Assembly (NCBI GenBank): GCA_016742275.1
Contig: JACVCD010000003.1
Location: 186,001-250,000 of the forward strand
Direction of reading: 5' to 3'
Origin: Gemmatimonadaceae bacterium
GTDB taxonomy: Bacteria; Gemmatimonadota; Gemmatimonadetes; Gemmatimonadales; Gemmatimonadaceae
DNA length: 64,000 nt
Shown: in pieces, positions 60,172 through 64,000 of the stretch
Position numbering within the stretch: position 1 is the stretch's first letter
Layout: each line of letters opens with the position of its first letter
The notes under the pieces: model-generated
What the model was told of the DNA's origin: nothing
Databases searched by the model: none
The model's input: only the letters and a program-made list of their open reading frames with translations
Program-made: the position numbers and the translations under genes

Positions 60172-62388
60172 GTGATCTTGTTAAAGGCGAATCTTTCACG
60201 ATCAATTCGGATTCTCCCGGTGCTGCATATTCTTTCTCGTGCTGTGCGCTTGCACAGCCGAACCATCTGTAGCGGTGTGGGACTGTACCTCGGTCTGCCA
60301 CTGGCAAGCCTCCATGCGCTCGGTGTCGCTGAGTCTCGCGCGACTTTAGTGCGACATGAACCGCGGATTTCCGCTGTTCGCATTGAAACCGACCCTCACG
60401 CTGACTCGGTGCAGATTGTGCAGCGTGCGAGGGACGCCACGACCGCTTTCCTGCGTACATGGCGTCATGCTTGGCTACGCAGCGACTACGCACAGTGGGT
60501 TGCGCTGGAGCAGAGCATGCCTCGCTCGCGGAATCCACGCTACACGGCGGAGAGCATGCAAGCTCACTGGTGCAACTACGCCTGGAAGCCGCCAGTAGGG
60601 CGCGACGCGCCAGAGCGGCGCAGTCATCTCATTGCCAGCGCGACCGCGCCCTTGCCGTCACTGATCTGTCCGACCTGGTCAGTGGATCCGCAGCACGACG
60701 CGGACGCGAGCATCAACATCGATTTGGCCCTGACCGCCGTGGAGCGACCGGCGATCATCGCGGCGCGCGACTCGTTGCTTACGGTGTTGCAGGATGCTGT
60801 CATGCAACTTCCCGGTGACGGATGGCTGCGCGGGCAGTACGTGCGATTTCTCGTGGATCAGGGTTTTCATGCTGCACGCTACCATGAGGAAGCGTTGACG
60901 GTCGCGCAATCGTGCCGCCATGACCCGTGGTGGTGCGGGATGCTCACAGGCTACGCTTTTGCGCGGCAAGAGCGGCTCGCGGAGGCCGCCGTGGTGTTCG
61001 CGCGGGCGCGCGCCGCGGCATCCGGAGGTATTCGATGCCAGCAGGACAATGTCATTGGGTTGCTGGATCGGCGCCTCCTGCCGCATGGCTATACACTGCC
61101 GATCTCTTGTGCGGAGCATGCTGCATTCGCGCGTACACTATGGTGGCTTGCGGATCCTTTTTGGTCCGATGCGCTCAATGAGCGCCAGATCGAGCATGAC
61201 GTACGCACAATGCGACTGCTGCTCTCGGCTAGCGTATCGATCAGCGAGCATTTCGATTGGACCTCCACCGATCCCACTGATGCAGTCGGGCAGCTGGTCA
61301 CGCGCTACGGCTGGCCCTCCAAGATGTTCTGGTCCCGCATCCGCCAAGATCGAAGACTGCCCGGTGCTCCCAGGTCGACCCCTTTCGAGGTCGGGAAGGA
61401 TCCGGTTGAACTCGCCCCGTCGCCGCCTGCTACGACGCAGGAGTACACGGCAGGTCGTGTGCATGTGTTACCGGAGTGGGCGGCGCTGATCGCTCCGCTG
61501 CGAGCCCCCGCGTCGGCGTGGCAGTTGCACGCGCCACCGGGCGGCGATCCCTGGACGTGGTGGCCATTCGAACATGTCCAGCTGTCTCGGTCATTGTTTA
61601 CCGTGACAGACTGGCAGGAACAGCAGTGGCGCCGTCCTAACGGCGTGCGGCTTGCCATCGCTGCACGGATGCCCGTGCACGGCACCGCCGGTACCGCACG
61701 GGCCGGCGATTCACTGGTTGCCCATCTGCTCGCCGCACGCTCACCCGATACGACGGCCTCTCTCGACCAGCGCCGGATCTCGACGATGCAGTCGCTGGTC
61801 GTTGCGGGCACCCTGCTGCTTGACTCTGCTATCGTCTCACTCGAACTCCGGGGACACGGCGCCCTGCGGGTCGATGCACGTGTGCGATTCGGACTTACCG
61901 CCGAGCCACCAATCACGGCACTGGCGCCCGGACAGGTGGCCATGGCGCAGCCGGCATTGTTGATGCCCGGCGCGCCTCTAGGCCTGTTTTCCCTCGACAG
62001 CATTGAAGCGCGCCTGTTGCCCTCGACCACGCTGCGCGCAGGGTCGGTCGTGGGCCTCTACATCGAGAGCTATGGCTTCGTGGCCTCGGACTCGGTGCAA
62101 TACACCGTGCATGTGGAGCGGTTGAATCGTCCCGGAGTGTTTGAACGCATCTCGTTGGCACTCGGCGGTGAGCGTGGGGATGCTAGTGGAGTGCGCATTC
62201 GATGGACCGACGCGCGTCCGGGCGAGGCAATGCACCCAAGTGGGGACGCACAGTCCATCCATGGACGCTATCTGACCCTGTCCACCGCGAACCTGCCCGC
62301 AGGCGACTATGCGCTAACGGTCACTATGCAAGCGAATCAGGGACCTGAAGTGTCGCGCAATCGGCTCTTTCGAATTTCTGCTGACTAG
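60172..62388 (+). CDS. Large secreted hypothetical protein with a GWxTD-like segment
   Basis: A 738-residue protein. A hydrophobic stretch near residues 35-55 ('SGVGLYLGLPLASLHALG') may be a signal segment. The region at about 320-390 ('LADPFWSDALNERQIEHDVR' ... 'DWTSTDP' ... 'LVTRYGWPSKM') resembles the GWxTD domain known from Gemmatimonadota and related groups. The last 200 residues are beta-rich ('ALTVTMQANQGPEVSRNRLF') like a carbohydrate-binding or immunoglobulin-like domain. The GTG at 60172 lacks a clear SD; a GTG at 60220 is another option. It is divergent from the propeller gene. Confidence 0.6.
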   Translation: MILLKANLSRSIRILPVLHILSRAVRLHSRTICSGVGLYLGLPLASLHALGVAESRATLVRHEPRISAVRIETDPHADSVQIVQRARDATTAFLRTWRHAWLRSDYAQWVALEQSMPRSRNPRYTAESMQAHWCNYAWKPPVGRDAPERRSHLIASATAPLPSLICPTWSVDPQHDADASINIDLALTAVERPAIIAARDSLLTVLQDAVMQLPGDGWLRGQYVRFLVDQGFHAARYHEEALTVAQSCRHDPWWCGMLTGYAFARQERLAEAAVVFARARAAASGGIRCQQDNVIGLLDRRLLPHGYTLPISCAEHAAFARTLWWLADPFWSDALNERQIEHDVRTMRLLLSASVSISEHFDWTSTDPTDAVGQLVTRYGWPSKMFWSRIRQDRRLPGAPRSTPFEVGKDPVELAPSPPATTQEYTAGRVHVLPEWAALIAPLRAPASAWQLHAPPGGDPWTWWPFEHVQLSRSLFTVTDWQEQQWRRPNGVRLAIAARMPVHGTAGTARAGDSLVAHLLAARSPDTTASLDQRRISTMQSLVVAGTLLLDSAIVSLELRGHGALRVDARVRFGLTAEPPITALAPGQVAMAQPALLMPGAPLGLFSLDSIEARLLPSTTLRAGSVVGLYIESYGFVASDSVQYTVHVERLNRPGVFERISLALGGERGDASGVRIRWTDARPGEAMHPSGDAQSIHGRYLTLSTANLPAGDYALTVTMQANQGPEVSRNRLFRISAD

Positions 62389-62530
62389 ATAGTCGACCCG
62401 TGCTGTGACGCATTGGCTGCGTCGCCAGGATTTGCTGCGCGTTATTCAGGTGACAGTTCTTCGCGGCTGACATGACATGTTGCCGCATGTCACCGCCGAG
62501 TTGCGAAAAACGCCGAGCGCCGAGCAGAAT

Positions 62531-63097
62531 ATGGGTATGCCCATCGGACAGGAGCGCCGTTGGTCTGTGGAAGACGTGTGGGCTCTTCCCGACGACGGCA
62601 ATCGCTACGAGACTGTGGACGGGGAACTGCTGGTGACCCCGGCGCCTCGGTATATCCATCAGCAGGTCATCGGCGCCATACACCACGAGCTGCTGACGTG
62701 GCTCCGTGGCCCGGGGAAGGGTATCGGCATAGCCCTTATGGCTCCCGCGGATGTAATACTCGACGCGTGGACGTTGGTGCAGCCCGACCTGTTCGTACTG
62801 CCACCTGTTGGTCGCGCCGTGATGTTCGGCAAGGAACCGGCGCCACAGCCATTGCTGGTCGTCGAAGTGCTCTCACCTGGCACCGCGCGGAACGATCGAC
62901 TCAAGAAACGTCCGCGATTCCAACGAGCCGGTATCGAGTGCTGGCTCGTGGACATCGACTCCCACATCATCGAGCGCTGGACGCACGATGTCGATCGTCC
63001 GGAGGTCTGCATCGAGACCGTCACTTGGAAGCCTCCGGGAGCTCAGCCCCAGTTTCGTCTCGAACTGGCCCCACTCTGGGAAGAAATCGACCCCTGA
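62531..63097 (+). CDS. Uma2 family (DUF820) putative endonuclease-fold protein
   Basis: A 188-residue protein of the Uma2/DUF820 family, a PD-(D/E)XK-like nuclease fold of unknown role. Typical blocks are 'RYETVDGELLVTPAPRYIHQQV', 'VQPDLFVLP' (active-site D) and 'PLLVVEVLSPGTARND-x-x-KKRPRF' (E-V-L-S-P and K). The catalytic D-E-V-K set looks intact. The ATG at 62531 gives the family's usual length; one at 62477 would add 18 residues. It sits 48 bp before rimO. Confidence 0.88.
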   Translation: MGMPIGQERRWSVEDVWALPDDGNRYETVDGELLVTPAPRYIHQQVIGAIHHELLTWLRGPGKGIGIALMAPADVILDAWTLVQPDLFVLPPVGRAVMFGKEPAPQPLLVVEVLSPGTARNDRLKKRPRFQRAGIECWLVDIDSHIIERWTHDVDRPEVCIETVTWKPPGAQPQFRLELAPLWEEIDP

Positions 63098-63145
63098 GGT
63101 GCGCCGGGCTCGTTCCTGCCCGCCCAAATCCGCTAGGTTTCAGGG

Positions 63146-64000
63146 ATGCTCAAGTTCGGATTGGTCACCCTCGGATGTGACAAGAATACCGTCGACTCGG
63201 AACGCTACCTCGCCGACCTCGTGGCGCATGGCGCCGAGCCGGTGCAGGATCTGCGCGACGCCGATGTGGTGCTCGTCAACACCTGCGGCTTCATCGATGC
63301 CGCCAAGGCGGAATCCATCGAAGCCATTGTCGATGCTGCCCGTCTCAAGGACGAGGGCGGCGTAAAGGCCGTCTTCGCCATTGGCTGCATGGTGGAGCGC
63401 CACAAAGACGAACTGCTCGAGGCGCTTCCCGAAGTCGACGTGTTCCTCGGCAATTCCGAAACCGATCGCCTCGTGCCGGAGTTGGTCGAACGCGGGCTGC
63501 TCGGTGGTTCACTGGTCGAACATCCGGGTGTGCGCCTCTTCAGCGGCGACGTGCCGCATGTGCGCTATCTCAAGATCTCCGAAGGCTGCGATCACGGATG
63601 CGCCTTCTGCGCCATTCCGCTCATGCGCGGCAAGCATCGCTCGTTCGCGGTGGACGATCTCGTACGCGAAGCGCAGTTGCTGGAAGCGCAGGGTGCGCGT
63701 GAGATCAACCTCGTAGCGCAGGATCTTGCGCACTACGGCCGCGATCGTCGTGATGGCAACGCGCTACCCGAGTTGCTGGAAGCACTGATTCGCGAAACCA
63801 GCATCCCCTGGATTCGCAACATGTATCTCTACAGCACCGGTATCACGCCGCGTCTGCTCGAGGTCATTGCGGCCAACCCGCGAATCGTTCGGTGGCTGGA
63901 TACGCCCATGCAGCACGGCAGTGATGCTGTGCTCTCGCGCATGCGTCGCCCTGAACGGCAGAAAACCATTCGCGAACGATTGGCGCGCTATCGCGAGATT
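63146..64000 (+). CDS. rimO: Ribosomal protein S12 methylthiotransferase RimO (5' part, truncated by window end)
   Basis: The first 285 residues of a radical-SAM methylthiotransferase, which adds a methylthio group to Asp-89 of ribosomal protein S12. 'VTLGCDKNTVDSE' opens the UPF0004 domain with Cys ligands in 'NTCGFIDAAK' and 'AIGCMVERH'. The radical-SAM triad is CDHGCAFC in 'KISEGCDHGCAFCAIPLMRG'. 'MYLYSTGITPRLLEVIA' and 'DTPMQHGSDAVLSRMRRPE' match RimO rather than MiaB. The frame is open to the window edge; the remaining part, including the TRAM domain, lies outside. Confidence 0.93.
   Translation, partial: MLKFGLVTLGCDKNTVDSERYLADLVAHGAEPVQDLRDADVVLVNTCGFIDAAKAESIEAIVDAARLKDEGGVKAVFAIGCMVERHKDELLEALPEVDVFLGNSETDRLVPELVERGLLGGSLVEHPGVRLFSGDVPHVRYLKISEGCDHGCAFCAIPLMRGKHRSFAVDDLVREAQLLEAQGAREINLVAQDLAHYGRDRRDGNALPELLEALIRETSIPWIRNMYLYSTGITPRLLEVIAANPRIVRWLDTPMQHGSDAVLSRMRRPERQKTIRERLARYREI

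Noticed and set aside
1-64000. CRISPR arrays, tRNA genes, insertion sequences, prophage or integrase genes
   Set aside because: No regularly spaced repeats, no tRNA-like cloverleaf in the intergenic gaps, and no transposase or integrase family sequence in any plausible frame.

Overview
The window is 64 kb of dense, GC-rich bacterial chromosome with no rRNA, tRNA, insertion sequence, prophage or CRISPR array that I can see. Several things point to Gemmatimonadota (FCB group, close to Gemmatimonas): a short primary-type sigma factor of the kind Bacteroidota carry, a Bacteroidota-like surface beta-propeller beside cobalamin genes, bacillithiol synthesis, a GWxTD-like protein, several secreted six-bladed propellers and MacB-type efflux permeases. 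This assignment is inferred from gene content; there is no rRNA to confirm it.

Left part (63-7634, + strand): a lipoprotein beta-propeller followed by a tightly overlapping late-cobalamin operon: cbiB, a CobD-type aminotransferase/decarboxylase, two tandem corrinoid adenosyltransferases, a CobC-CobT fusion, cobS and a second CobC-like phosphatase. No cobU is present here. Then a minus-strand run (24212 to 7617): a TolC-MacA-MacB type efflux operon with one ATPase and four permeases in an ABAB order, two chemoreceptors (one a globin-coupled oxygen sensor), hemE, hemF, bshB1, kynA and kynB.

Middle part (24328-51574): a secreted hypothetical protein, a very large NtrY-like histidine kinase followed immediately by a pseudokinase-kinase fusion, a diguanylate cyclase with a structured leader, acetate symporter plus DUF485 partner, a VKOR/thioredoxin disulfide pair, a phosphopantetheinyl transferase, MFS and ThrE-type transporters, an FKBP lipoprotein, an amidohydrolase, an S9 peptidase, an outer-membrane barrel, comM, an NtrX-like sigma-54 activator (possible partner of the distant NtrY-like kinase), an aldehyde dehydrogenase and signal peptidase I.

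Right part (51840-64000): the sigma factor, two ferritin-like proteins, a SigK-like ECF sigma factor with an RskA-like anti-sigma factor and a fasciclin protein whose ribosome-binding site sits in a hairpin, yajQ, a cluster of poorly characterised secreted proteins, a Uma2-family protein and the 5' part of rimO, which runs off the window. Visible intrinsic terminators separate several of these units. The most interesting items are the ABAB permease array, the pseudokinase-kinase protein, the SigK-RskA-fasciclin-ferritin locus, the CobC-CobT fusion and two structured leaders.
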